The position numbers were made by a program, and so were the translations under genes. 64,000 nucleotides of DNA, taken from positions 124,001-188,000 of the forward strand of contig NZ_BMKR01000004.1 in assembly GCF_014644435.1 (NCBI RefSeq), written 5' to 3'. This document shows, piece by piece, positions 17,097 to 25,684 of this stretch. The notes under the pieces are model-generated. The model did no database searches. It saw only the letters and a list, made by a program, of their open reading frames with translations, and was not told the origin of the DNA. This DNA is from Paenibacillus albidus. Lineage in GTDB: Bacteria; Bacillota; Bacilli; Paenibacillales; Paenibacillaceae. Positions within the stretch are counted from its first letter, which is position 1. Each line of letters opens with the position of its first letter.

Positions 17097-17984
17097 TTAG
17101 CGCTGATCAGGGGTTACCACTGTCCCTTTAAGCGGCATAGGCTCAACATCCGTTCCTTCAAAATACAGCGGTAATCCTTCTGCCAGAATAGGAGCCGGGG
17201 TCTTTAACGGGTTCTGGCGCTGGTGATGGATATGTAGATGAGGCTCCGAAGTGGAACCGCTGTTCCCGACATGCCCAAGCAAATCACCGGGCTTCACATG
17301 ATCTCCAGCCTTGACGGCAACCGTGTCTTTTTTCAAATGATTCAGCAGCAAATAGGTTCCGGTCTCATCCATCTGCAGATAGAGATAATTTCCTTCCATT
17401 GATAGTATTTCTTCCGTTCCGGGAGGAATGTCCGCTTCATCATCATAAGCGGCAATGACCGTTCCGGAGACCGGGGACAACACCTCCCGATCCCAGATTC
17501 CATAATCCTCAGGGTCTGTACTGCCAGTGTCATAAGGCTCCATTACCAGGTCGTAGGCCCAGCGTTCAGACGGCCACAGGACATGCGGCAGATTATCCGA
17601 AGTGGAATCGCCTCCCCAGCCGACTACCGTTTGTTCAGCAAACGGCCATTTCACGGTTACTGAAGGGTGAAGGCTGTGGGCCTTCACGGGATAAGCCAAA
17701 GGCACGACATTCAGGGTTAGCAGGATATGCAAGGTCAAGCCGGCAGCTATAAATAAATTTACCATTCGGAGAGCGATCGGCTTATTACGAAGGGATTTCA
17801 GTAGAATCAGCAGCACATTAACCATAACGGAAATACCCCCTGCAACAGGGAGGATGAACTTTAGAGCCAGCCAGGCATAAGCACCGGCCAACCCGTGAAC
17901 CCACAGCACAGTAATCCATAAAAGGACAACAACCAACATCATCAGACTGCTTAAATAACCAAATTTGCGGATATTTCTTACCAT
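17097..17984 (-). CDS. membrane-anchored M23 family peptidase
   Basis: A 295-residue protein with three to four hydrophobic segments in the first 110 residues, then an extracellular M23 (lysostaphin-like) domain. The zinc motif HLHIHH is present near residue 253, and the upstream Asp lies in WAYDLV. The first zinc His of the classic H-x3-D motif is not obvious (RWAYDLV), a variation seen in some Firmicute M23 proteins, so activity against peptidoglycan cross-bridges is likely but not certain. The ATG follows GTGAGGAACG. It faces the stress gene and reads away from rtp, so it is probably transcribed alone. Confidence 0.85.
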   Translation of the reverse strand: MVRNIRKFGYLSSLMMLVVVLLWITVLWVHGLAGAYAWLALKFILPVAGGISVMVNVLLILLKSLRNKPIALRMVNLFIAAGLTLHILLTLNVVPLAYPVKAHSLHPSVTVKWPFAEQTVVGWGGDSTSDNLPHVLWPSERWAYDLVMEPYDTGSTDPEDYGIWDREVLSPVSGTVIAAYDDEADIPPGTEEILSMEGNYLYLQMDETGTYLLLNHLKKDTVAVKAGDHVKPGDLLGHVGNSGSTSEPHLHIHHQRQNPLKTPAPILAEGLPLYFEGTDVEPMPLKGTVVTPDQR

Positions 17985-18079
17985 AAACGTTCCTCACTTT
18001 TTAATAATTGATTGTATTAGTAAGACTCCGTCTAGTTCCAAAACCCTGCAACTTAAATCTGCCCCTACTACCCACCATT

Positions 18080-18106
18080 CAATATATGAAAAATTCACAA
18101 TAGAAA
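18080..18106 (+). repeat. 27-bp dispersed repeat, copy 2
   Basis: Identical over 27 bases to 7195-7221, with unrelated flanks. It lies in the 309-base gap between the M23 gene and the rtp-like gene. Apart from this repeat, a CTATGTA heptamer on the minus strand (18166-18172) and the promoter at 18214, nothing is seen in the gap. Confidence 0.75.
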
Positions 18107-18213
18107 ACCTAAAAAAACTATATCTAACTCCTACGTGCAAAACCATTATTTAAGAGGGGGTTATATACATAGAATCAAAAAGGAAAAAGGGGACTCTGGC
18201 TCCAAATTACAGG

Positions 18214-18243
18214 TTGTGAAAGTTGGAAAATAGTGCTTATACT
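18214..18243 (+). promoter_or_regulatory. promoter of the rtp-like gene
   Basis: TTGTGA (-35), 18 bases, TATACT (-10), about 50 bases before the ATG. Confidence 0.5.
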
Positions 18244-18293
18244 AGAGTCACAGAAGGAAACAAAAGGTAATAACACTTATAGGGAGGTGCCTC

Positions 18294-18653
18294 ATGGCAT
18301 TTATGATCGCCCAACGGGCTTTTATCAAAGTATATTTGATTACGATGGTGGAACAGCATCGGGGATATGGTTATCAGATGCTGGAGGATTTGCGCAGGGA
18401 TTTCAAGGCTCTCGGCTATGCCCCTCCGCAAAGTGAAATTTACCGTGCGCTGCATGAGCTGGTGCAGCAGGGGATTCTTTACCGCACCAAACAGCTGAAG
18501 GGAAATGATCCGAAGGTGGATTTTCAGGAAATCGTACTCTACCATTTCACTTCCGATGGGGAAGAGAAAGCCAAGCTCTACAAAAAACAGGTCAAGACCG
18601 ATTTGGACCGGTGTCTGGGTATGTTGAACAAAGCGGTTTCCGATAATTTTTGA
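18294..18653 (+). CDS. rtp: replication terminator protein (Rtp) homologue, winged helix
   Basis: A 119-residue winged-helix protein that aligns along its whole length with Bacillus subtilis Rtp (122 residues, compared from memory). Shared blocks include QRAF.K.Y.ITM.EQ, YGYQMLEDLR (YGLKLLEVLR), E.YR.LHEL...GIL, VVLY-type strand EIVLYHF, KLYKKQ.K..LDRC, and the C terminus KAVSDNF (KALSDNF). Rtp dimers bind Ter sites and stop replication forks from one side. PadR regulators share this fold, but the C-terminal dimer helix here is Rtp-like. The ATG follows AGGGAGGTG. It converges on yteA, with a shared terminator overlapping that gene's end. Whether it stops forks in this organism is inferred. 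Confidence 0.85.
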   Translation: MAFMIAQRAFIKVYLITMVEQHRGYGYQMLEDLRRDFKALGYAPPQSEIYRALHELVQQGILYRTKQLKGNDPKVDFQEIVLYHFTSDGEEKAKLYKKQVKTDLDRCLGMLNKAVSDNF

Positions 18654-18654
18654 A

Positions 18655-18680
18655 GGAGGGGGAATTACAATTCCCCCTCC
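18655..18680. terminator. bidirectional terminator between rtp and yteA-like gene
   Basis: A 12-bp perfect stem (GGAGGGGGAATT / AATTCCCCCTCC) begins two bases after the rtp stop and contains the stop of the minus-strand gene. Confidence 0.65.
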
Positions 18681-19228
18681 TCATCATCTCCTGAGCCGGA
18701 GGTAACGGGCGAGCTGGCGCTGCCATAATCCTCAACGCTTTCCCAGGCTCCAGCGTCATCAAATCTGCCGCTTTTCTCCTGGCGGTTCTCACCGGCACCT
18801 CTGGGCGGAGTGGTCATCACGTCTTCTTCTGCAGGCCGGGCATCGGAGAGATCACGGGCCGGAGTATGCTCAACGGTGTAAGCGGTATAAGGGATGGCTT
18901 CCAGCCGTTCATACGGAATTTCTTCTTTGCTGGCTATACAGATGCCGTAAGTTCCCTCGTCCATACGCTGCAAGGCCGCTTCGATTTCCTCAAGCTCTTG
19001 TGCAAGCTTATCGTTTATGGCCAAATCTCTGCTGCGCTCGAAAGTCTCTGTTCCCACATCGCCTGGATGATTATCCACAGAGGAGAGCTCGCCGGTTGAC
19101 ATCCGGAGTGAATCCCCCAGAAGGCCTTCGCTTTCGTTGTCTTGAGTAAAATGCTGCTGCAGTGTTTCCCTGCGTTCAAGTAAAGAAGTTTTTAAATGGC
19201 TAAGCTGCGACTCGGTCAAATGATTCAT
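18665..19228 (-). CDS. YteA-family sporulation protein (TraR/DksA-like)
   Basis: A 187-residue protein with the YteA layout: an N-terminal coiled-coil region (LSHLKTSLLERRETLQQHF), the motif DNHPGDVGTETFERSRDLAI (about 51-70), and a DksA-like finger in DEGTYGICIASKEEIPYERLEAIPYT. Only one of the four zinc cysteines of DksA remains (GICIAS), so it probably does not bind zinc like DksA; YteA proteins are known to be degenerate here. The C terminus is long, acidic and low in complexity. Family members are linked to sporulation, though the exact role is unclear. The ATG follows AAGGAAGAG. Confidence 0.85.
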   Translation of the reverse strand: MNHLTESQLSHLKTSLLERRETLQQHFTQDNESEGLLGDSLRMSTGELSSVDNHPGDVGTETFERSRDLAINDKLAQELEEIEAALQRMDEGTYGICIASKEEIPYERLEAIPYTAYTVEHTPARDLSDARPAEEDVMTTPPRGAGENRQEKSGRFDDAGAWESVEDYGSASSPVTSGSGDDEEGEL

Positions 19229-19411
19229 GATGCACTCTTCCTTTCTTTGAGAATATTATTGCTGCGTATCATTCCTTACCCCAATACCCCTGGAAACAAT
19301 CAATCAGAGGTTCAAAGGAGATTCAATATGGGGGGATATTCTCAGGCAGGCTTCGCCCTGTTATAATGAGTACTGCCGGAGGATTGCAGTTTACACATGG
19401 AGGTATTAAAG

Positions 19412-19795
19412 ATGGATGAACATATGAAACGAAGATTGGATAAACAAAGAAAACTTTTCAGCCAGCTCGGCATTGGTCTGGATGCACTGACCATTCATGA
19501 GAAAGAGTTCAGTATGAAGCTCCGTGGATATGATGCGGAGGAGGTTGATACATTTCTGGACAGTGTAATCAAGGATTATGAGCGCTTTTATGCGACCATT
19601 GCCGATTTAATGGACAAGTGGCAGGAGCAGCAGATTGAGCTGCGTGATCTGAAAGCCGAGACCAAGCCGGCACCGGCACCTGTACCAGTGATAACCGGAA
19701 TTATGCCGCAGGATTTGGAAGAGATCATCGGCAAGCTGGAGAGCAATATCCGTCAGCTTAAAGACAAGCTTCCGCGCAGCGAGGGTTATCTTTAA
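19412..19795 (+). CDS. DivIVA domain protein
   Basis: A 127-residue protein. The core LTIHEKEFSMKLRGYDAEEVDTFLDSVIKDYERF (about residues 24-57) is the DivIVA/GpsB N-terminal domain, which binds membrane in division and polarity proteins. A coiled-coil stretch follows, then a short Pro/Ala linker (PAPAPVPV) and a second helix. It is much shorter than true DivIVA and close to GpsB in size, so it may be a GpsB-like adaptor. An ATG at 19397 overlaps the GGAGGT ribosome site, so ATG 19412 (7 bases after it) is preferred. The hybrid kinase gene starts 3 bases after its stop, so the two are co-transcribed. Confidence 0.88.
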   Translation: MDEHMKRRLDKQRKLFSQLGIGLDALTIHEKEFSMKLRGYDAEEVDTFLDSVIKDYERFYATIADLMDKWQEQQIELRDLKAETKPAPAPVPVITGIMPQDLEEIIGKLESNIRQLKDKLPRSEGYL

Positions 19796-19798
19796 GAA

Positions 19799-22549
19799 AT
19801 GGCCTTATACAGTGACCTTATGGGGGTTAAGCCTTTGTACGACAAACAAGCTAGAGGCCTCAGAATTCGCGGCAAAATCGCTTTGGGCTATTTCCTTATT
19901 CTATTGATGCTTGGATTGTTTCTAATCATAGTGTCCACCAGAATTACGAGCCTGGAGAAGGAAACGGTCTTTCTTAGCGATCATGATATGAGGGTGCATG
20001 AGCTTACATACCAGATTGAGAAAAGCGTGCTCGATATGGAGACAGGGCAGCGCGGTTACGCGCTGACAGGAGATGTGGAATATTTAACGCCTTATAATAA
20101 CGGGATGGTGAAGTGGCGGATTGCTTATGCCGAACTGACTGACCTGATCGCCGATAATCCGGCCCAGCTGCAGACTTTGAATACCATTGAAGAGAACATT
20201 GAGAAGTGGATCAGAGAGGCCGGGGAACACGTGGTTAACCTCAAGCAGCTGGGCCAGAATGCTGCAGTCAGCGCCTACTTTCAGAAAGATCCCGGCAAAA
20301 CGATCATTGATTTCGTCCGCACGCAATCGGAATTTTTCCGCGAGAATGAACGGACCCTCACCATGGACAGGATTATTAATCTTAAAGACAGCAACCAAAA
20401 GCTTCTAATAATGATGTACATTCTTTGGAGTCTGGTGGCAGTAATGGCTACATTGATTACTTTCATCATCTCAGGGATGATTATCAAGCCGCTTGGCCGG
20501 GTCATTCAGGCGATCTACAACATCGCCAGCGGCGGCAATATGTCCGAACGGATCGTAGTCAGGACACATGATGAAATCTATGAACTTGGGGAAGCTACGA
20601 ACCTGCTGCTGAATACGGTTCAACAGGAACAGTGGAGCAGTGAACAGCTCAACAGTATGGCTCTCGTACTTCAGGAAACTACGGATTTGCCTCTGCTGTG
20701 CCGAATCTTTGTGAATAAGCTGGCTATTATGCTGGAGATGCAGTACGGATCAATCTATGTATTGGACAAAGAGGATACGCTGAAGCTTGCCTATGCCTAT
20801 GCCGGCAGCAAGAACAGTACAAGTGCTGCCGGGACGCCAGCGATTGCAATGGGAGAAGGGCTGGTTGGACAATGTGCTTTGGACAAGCGGGTGCTGGTAC
20901 TGGAGGACCTTCCGCCGGATTTTATTATTCATTCCGGACTCGGAAGAACTGCACCGCGTTATGGAATTATAGCTCCTGTTGTTTTTGAGAACAGGACCTT
21001 GGCTGTGCTCGAGATTGCCTCTCTTACCAAGTGGGCTGCACACCACCAGGATCTCTTGAACCAGCTGCTGAAGATGATGGGAATCTCACTCAACTCGGTA
21101 ATTACACGCATGGAAATTCAGAAGCTGTACAGTGACTCGCAGGTAATGAATGAAGAGCTCCAGGTACAATCCGAGGAGCTACAGGTACAGTCGGAGGAAC
21201 TGCAGGACCATACCCATGAGCTTATGGAACTGAACAATGCACTTCAGCACCAGAAAGCGGTAGCCGAATCTGCCGCTGCTGATCTGGAACGTTACAATAA
21301 ACAGCTTGAACTAAGCTCCAAATACAAGACGGAGTTCCTGGCGAATATGTCGCATGAGCTGCGGACGCCTCTGAACAGTATGCTTATTTTGTCACAGCTG
21401 CTTGCCGAGAACCGCAGCGGGACACTGACGGAGGAAGAGCAGAATTACGCTTCTGTCATCCACTCCTCGGGGAGTGATCTGCTTGGCATGATTAATGATA
21501 TTCTTGATCTGTCCAAGGTGGAAGCCGGCAAGATGCTGGTGGAGCTGGATGCGGTTAATTTGACCGAGCTTCCGTCACTGCTGCAAGGTTATTTTGCCAT
21601 GACTGCGGAACAAAAGAGCCTGGAGTTCACGATTGAGATAGCAGGCGGGGTTCCTGATCTGTTCTTTACCGATGAAATGCGGCTGCACCAAATCCTCCGC
21701 AACATCCTGTCCAATGCCTTTAAGTTTACGGAGAAGGGGAGCGTGCACGTTACTTTATCCAAGCTGGATCAGTTCCATTCCCCGCAATATTCAACAGATG
21801 AGCCAGTGTTGGCTTTTGCGGTTAAGGATAGCGGAATAGGGATCTCGGAGGACAAACTTGCCTTGATTTTTGAGGCTTTCCACCAGGCTGATGGTACAAC
21901 GGCGCGCAAATACGGCGGTACCGGCCTTGGATTGTCCATTTCCCTGCAGCTCGCACGCCTGCTTGAAGGACATATTGATCTAAGCAGCACGCTAGGCAAA
22001 GGCAGCACATTCACGCTTATTCTTCCCTGCCGGGAAAAGGCTGCGGATGCAGAGCCGGCTCCTGGGGGTGCCCGGGCGGAAGCCTCGGCAGCGCTTGACT
22101 CCGGGATCAGCAGAAGCGGGGAGCTTTTTGACAAGCATTATGCCCAGCTTCAAGGGAAAAGGGTATTAATTGTAGATGATGATGCACGTAATATTTATGC
22201 CTTGAACAAAGGCCTTGAACCTTATGATATGGATATCCTGACTGCCCAAACCGGATTTGAATGTCTGCAGGTGATCCGGGAGCAGCCGGATGTCGATATC
22301 GTGCTGCTGGATATCATGATGCCGCATCTGGATGGTTATGATACACTCTCGATCATCCGTGAGGAGCTGGAGCTGCAGGAGCTGCCCATTATTGCGATCT
22401 CGGCCAAAACGATGAAAGAAGACCGGGAGAAGTGTCTGGCTGCCGGTGCCACTGATTTCATCCGCAAGCCTGTTGATCTTAAGGAGGTAGTCAGCGGATT
22501 GTACAGGTGGCTGAGTGCCGGCCACAGCAGGACTGGACGCAAAACTTGA
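19799..22549 (+). CDS. CHASE3-HAMP-GAF hybrid histidine kinase/response regulator
   Basis: A 916-residue membrane sensor. The order is: TM1 (about 24-45), an extracellular CHASE3-type helical domain (about 50-190, with the VLDMETGQRGYALTGD signature), TM2 (about 198-228), HAMP, a cytoplasmic GAF domain (about 285-440), a coiled coil with tandem LQVQSEE repeats, HisKA with His 519 in MSHELRTPLN, HATPase (NILSNAFKF, DSGIGIS, GGTGLGLS), and a C-terminal receiver with phospho-acceptor Asp 838 (LLDIMMP). The ligand is unknown. The first ATG has only a weak ribosome site, so translation may be coupled to the DivIVA gene. No separate DNA-binding output regulator lies nearby. Confidence 0.93.
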   Translation: MALYSDLMGVKPLYDKQARGLRIRGKIALGYFLILLMLGLFLIIVSTRITSLEKETVFLSDHDMRVHELTYQIEKSVLDMETGQRGYALTGDVEYLTPYNNGMVKWRIAYAELTDLIADNPAQLQTLNTIEENIEKWIREAGEHVVNLKQLGQNAAVSAYFQKDPGKTIIDFVRTQSEFFRENERTLTMDRIINLKDSNQKLLIMMYILWSLVAVMATLITFIISGMIIKPLGRVIQAIYNIASGGNMSERIVVRTHDEIYELGEATNLLLNTVQQEQWSSEQLNSMALVLQETTDLPLLCRIFVNKLAIMLEMQYGSIYVLDKEDTLKLAYAYAGSKNSTSAAGTPAIAMGEGLVGQCALDKRVLVLEDLPPDFIIHSGLGRTAPRYGIIAPVVFENRTLAVLEIASLTKWAAHHQDLLNQLLKMMGISLNSVITRMEIQKLYSDSQVMNEELQVQSEELQVQSEELQDHTHELMELNNALQHQKAVAESAAADLERYNKQLELSSKYKTEFLANMSHELRTPLNSMLILSQLLAENRSGTLTEEEQNYASVIHSSGSDLLGMINDILDLSKVEAGKMLVELDAVNLTELPSLLQGYFAMTAEQKSLEFTIEIAGGVPDLFFTDEMRLHQILRNILSNAFKFTEKGSVHVTLSKLDQFHSPQYSTDEPVLAFAVKDSGIGISEDKLALIFEAFHQADGTTARKYGGTGLGLSISLQLARLLEGHIDLSSTLGKGSTFTLILPCREKAADAEPAPGGARAEASAALDSGISRSGELFDKHYAQLQGKRVLIVDDDARNIYALNKGLEPYDMDILTAQTGFECLQVIREQPDVDIVLLDIMMPHLDGYDTLSIIREELELQELPIIAISAKTMKEDREKCLAAGATDFIRKPVDLKEVVSGLYRWLSAGHSRTGRKT

Positions 22550-22565
22550 CATTCAAAAAAAGACA

Positions 22566-22594
22566 TTGACGGCAGAGAGTCGATGAATTATGAT
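22566..22594 (+). promoter_or_regulatory. promoter of the glcT-PTS operon
   Basis: TTGACG (22566-22571), 17 bases, TATGAT (22589-22594). Transcripts would start near 22601, just before the RNA switch. Confidence 0.7.
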
Positions 22595-22625
22595 AGTTGC
22601 ATAAATGATCATTTATACGTTAGTG

Positions 22626-22694
22626 GCGTGTTACCGTAAAGGGCATGAGCCAAGGATTGTCTTGTGATATATAAGACTGTTCTTGGCTCTTTTT
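22626..22694 (+). promoter_or_regulatory. GlcT-type RNA antiterminator (RAT) overlapping a terminator
   Basis: GCGTGTTACCGTAAAGGGCA followed by TGAGCC (22626-22651) resembles the ptsG RAT of Bacillus (CGTGTTACTG...CAGGCATGAG, from memory). Its 3' part overlaps a terminator: GAGCCAAG (22647-22654) pairs with CTTGGCTC (22682-22689) before TTTTT. Binding of active GlcT would block the terminator. It sits between the promoter and glcT itself, implying autoregulation. Confidence 0.7.
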
Positions 22695-22734
22695 GTTGCT
22701 TCAAATTGACAATTATTGGAAGGAGGGGGAGGCC

Positions 22735-23601
22735 ATGGCACGGGGAAGTGAACAATTTCAGGTACAACGTGTAATCGGTAACAACGTGGTAATGGTACAG
22801 GGGGAACAGAATGGCAAAGAGTATGTCATTATTGGCAAAGGCATCGGGTTTGCGGTTAAAGGCACAGGAGTCATCGAGGCTGGGGATCACCGGATCGAAA
22901 AGCTGTTCAGGCTGGAAGACCGTGAAGAATGGAGCCAGTATCAAATACTGCTGGAAGATATTGATCCCAAAGTAATGCGGATTACAGACGAGATTATAAG
23001 CGAGATCGCCAGTCAATTTCCCGGCAAATTAAATGACAAAATTTACTTGGCACTCCCAAGCCATATCCAATTCACCATTTACCGTCTGCGCAACGGAATG
23101 GATATTGTCAATCCTTTTTTACAGGAAACCAAAATGACCTTTCCCAAAGAATTTGAGATCGCTTACAGGGCGGCGGAGAAAATAAACAGGGAATTTGAAG
23201 TGCAAATCCCCGAGGATGAAGTAGGCTTCCTCACGTATCATGTCTATTCAGCGGTCAGCAATGTACCGGTGGGGCAGCTGGTGAAGGTCTCCAACATCGT
23301 CAGTGAACTCGCAGAGCTGATCCGTACAGCACACAATATAACCTTTGAGCACGGCAGTATGAATCATGTCCGTTTGATGATCCATCTGAGGTTTTCGCTG
23401 GAGCGGATATTGCAGGGGGCCTTTATTGATAATCCTTTTGTGAAGCACATCAAAAAAGAATACAAAGAAGAATACAAGCTGGCTCAAAAACTTGGAAAAG
23501 TAATGCAGCAATCTCTGGAGGTTGAGATCCCGGAGGAAGAGTTATGTTTTCTGGCTATGCATTTGAACCGGCTTCTTCAGACCTCACGCAAAGACAAATA
23601 G
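22735..23601 (+). CDS. glcT: PTS transcription antiterminator GlcT
   Basis: A 288-residue BglG/LicT-family antiterminator. The N-terminal RNA-binding domain (about 1-60, FQVQRVIGNNVVMVQ and IIGKGIGF) is followed by two PTS regulation domains: PRD1 (about 65-170, with NREFEVQIPEDEVGFLTYHV) and PRD2 (about 175-285, with QSLEVEIPEEELCFLAMHLN). Conserved His residues in these are phosphorylated by PTS proteins according to sugar supply. Active dimers bind the leader RNA at 22626. The frame opens earlier at 22693, but ATG 22735 follows AGGAGGGGGAGG. EIIA and EIICB genes follow at once, so it controls its own operon. Confidence 0.92.
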   Translation: MARGSEQFQVQRVIGNNVVMVQGEQNGKEYVIIGKGIGFAVKGTGVIEAGDHRIEKLFRLEDREEWSQYQILLEDIDPKVMRITDEIISEIASQFPGKLNDKIYLALPSHIQFTIYRLRNGMDIVNPFLQETKMTFPKEFEIAYRAAEKINREFEVQIPEDEVGFLTYHVYSAVSNVPVGQLVKVSNIVSELAELIRTAHNITFEHGSMNHVRLMIHLRFSLERILQGAFIDNPFVKHIKKEYKEEYKLAQKLGKVMQQSLEVEIPEEELCFLAMHLNRLLQTSRKDK

Positions 23602-23622
23602 AGTACTTAAGGAGTGGCAAGT

Positions 23623-24129
23623 ATGTTTTCCAAATGGAAATCCAAAAAAGAAGATAAACAGACCGGGACCACACTGGAGATCATCGCCCCTGTCAGCGGT
23701 AAAGCGGTTCCTCTGAAGGAAGTGCCGGATGCGGCATTTTCCGGAGGTCAGATGGGCAGGGGGATCGCTATACAACCGGATGAAGGCAAGCTTATCGCCC
23801 CTTTTGACGGAACGGTTGCACATATAGTGAAATCGAATCATGCGCTCATTCTGGAGCATTCCTCGGGAGCGCAGCTGCTGCTGCATATCGGCATCGATAC
23901 TGTAAGTCTTAAAGGGTCCGGCTTTGTCAGTCATGTTGCCAGTGGAGATGTAGTAAAGGCCGGACAGACCTTGATTGAGTTTGACCTGAAGGGTATACAG
24001 GAGGCAGGTTGTGCCACCATCTCACCCATTATTGTGACCGGCCTTGGGGAACAGCAGAGGATTGTGGATGAACTGTATGGCCAGGTGATTGCCGGCAAAG
24101 ACCGGATTATAACGATAACTTCTCTGTAG
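23623..24129 (+). CDS. PTS glucose-type EIIA (Crr-like)
   Basis: A 168-residue soluble EIIA of the glucose family, which takes phosphate from HPr and passes it to EIIB. The motif GAQLLLHIGIDTV holds the active-site His, and NHALILEHSSG holds the partner His. Further family marks are GKLIAPFDGTV and ELYGQVIAGKDR. The length is normal for free-standing EIIA. A GTG at 23614 overlaps the AAGGAG ribosome site, so ATG 23623 is preferred (8 bases on). It lies between glcT and the EIICB gene, which lacks an A domain, so the three genes form one transport system. Confidence 0.93.
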   Translation: MFSKWKSKKEDKQTGTTLEIIAPVSGKAVPLKEVPDAAFSGGQMGRGIAIQPDEGKLIAPFDGTVAHIVKSNHALILEHSSGAQLLLHIGIDTVSLKGSGFVSHVASGDVVKAGQTLIEFDLKGIQEAGCATISPIIVTGLGEQQRIVDELYGQVIAGKDRIITITSL

Positions 24130-24183
24130 CACTCCATAGAGTACGGATAGTATACAATTTAATTATGGAAGGATGATTCATCC

Positions 24184-25644
24184 ATGTTGGCTTTTATGCA
24201 AAAGTTAGGGAAATCACTCATGCTGCCTGTAGCTACCCTGCCGGCGGCAGCCATTCTTCAAGGTCTGGGGCTGCTCAATTACGAGAAGGATTTGCATTTG
24301 GGGAGTGCGGTAGGAGGGTTCCTGAATCAATACTTTGCCCCTTTCCTGAACGCCGGAGCCGGAGCCATATTTGGCAATTTGGCTTTGATCTTTGCCATCG
24401 GTGTGGCTATTGGCTTTGCCGGGGATGCAGTAGCCGCTTTATCGGCACTTGTGGCCTATTTGGTACTGGAGAATGTGCTTGGAATCGTTCCTTTGCAGTT
24501 TTCGTTTATAGATGACAAGGTTGTGCTGGACATGGGTGTACTCGGCGGGATATTTGCCGGGGCCTGGGCCGCCTTCCTTTATAACCGGTATCACATTATC
24601 AAAATGCCGGATTGGCTCGGTTTTTTTGCGGGCAAACGTTTCGTCCCTATTGTTACCGCTGTATCCACCATGATTTTGTCCGTATTGGTAGGGATGATCT
24701 GGAGTCCGATTCAGGATGTGATCAGCCAGTTCGGAAATGGGGTGGTAGACCTGGGGGCAGTCGGAGCCTTTATCTTTGGGACGGCCAACCGACTCCTGAT
24801 TCCTTTTGGTCTGCATCATGTGCTCAACAGTATTGCCTGGTTTCAAATCGGTGACTTTACCAATGCGGCCGGGGAAGTGGTGCATGGCGATTTGACCCGC
24901 TTCTTCGCCGGAGACAAAACAGCGGGAATGTTCATGACCGGATTCTTCCCGATTATGATGTTTGCTCTCCCGGGAGCGGCATTGGCCTTTATACACACAG
25001 CCAAGCCGGAGAAACGCAAATTGGTAGGTTCGATCTTTATCGGATCAGCGATCGCGTCTTTCCTGACGGGGATCACAGAACCGCTGGAATTCTCTTTTCT
25101 TTTCCTGGCACCGTTGCTGTACGTTGTGCATGCGGTACTAATGGGCTTGTCCATGGCTCTGATGTACATTCTGGATGTGAAGCTGGGTTTTGGTTTCTCG
25201 GCCGGACTGATTGATTACTTGGTGAACCTTAAGCAGTCTACGAATGCCTGGATGCTTATACCGGTAGGTCTAGCCTTCTTCGTTCTGTATTATGTACTCT
25301 TCCGCTTCATTATCACCAAGTTCAACCTCAAGACACCCGGGCGCGAAGATGAGAATGAAGACGAAGAATTAAAAACCTCTTCCGGACAAGGCAGAACAGC
25401 TCTTTCTGGTTCAAGCCGTGCCGCCCAAATATTGGATCATATCGGCGGCGCGGGGAATATCCGCAGTATAGATGCCTGTATCACCCGGCTTCGTCTTGTA
25501 GTTAACGATGAAAAGGCTGTAAAGGATACGGCTTTGAAGCAGCTGGGGGCTTCGGGAATCATGAGACTGGGGCAAGGGGCAGTACAGATTGTATTTGGAC
25601 CGCAGTCCGAGCAGATTAAAGATGATATCAAAAAACTGATGTAA
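24184..25644 (+). CDS. PTS EIICB, glucose or N-acetylglucosamine type
   Basis: A 486-residue membrane permease plus B domain. The EIIC part (about 1-385) has around ten hydrophobic segments with the family motifs GLHHVLNS, FMTGFFPIMM and GITEPLEFSF. A charged linker (about 390-410) leads to the EIIB domain, with the phosphorylated Cys 432 in SIDACITRLRL. It takes up and phosphorylates a hexose. Control by GlcT and a ptsG-type RAT favours glucose (inference); parts of EIIC also resemble NagE, so N-acetylglucosamine or glucosamine is possible. The product has no A domain; the preceding gene supplies it. No clear terminator follows; an insertion remnant begins 40 bases later. Confidence 0.9.
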   Translation: MLAFMQKLGKSLMLPVATLPAAAILQGLGLLNYEKDLHLGSAVGGFLNQYFAPFLNAGAGAIFGNLALIFAIGVAIGFAGDAVAALSALVAYLVLENVLGIVPLQFSFIDDKVVLDMGVLGGIFAGAWAAFLYNRYHIIKMPDWLGFFAGKRFVPIVTAVSTMILSVLVGMIWSPIQDVISQFGNGVVDLGAVGAFIFGTANRLLIPFGLHHVLNSIAWFQIGDFTNAAGEVVHGDLTRFFAGDKTAGMFMTGFFPIMMFALPGAALAFIHTAKPEKRKLVGSIFIGSAIASFLTGITEPLEFSFLFLAPLLYVVHAVLMGLSMALMYILDVKLGFGFSAGLIDYLVNLKQSTNAWMLIPVGLAFFVLYYVLFRFIITKFNLKTPGREDENEDEELKTSSGQGRTALSGSSRAAQILDHIGGAGNIRSIDACITRLRLVVNDEKAVKDTALKQLGASGIMRLGQGAVQIVFGPQSEQIKDDIKKLM

Positions 25645-25684
25645 GAATAAAGAAGGTAAAACCAGATATTCTCATATTAAATAA

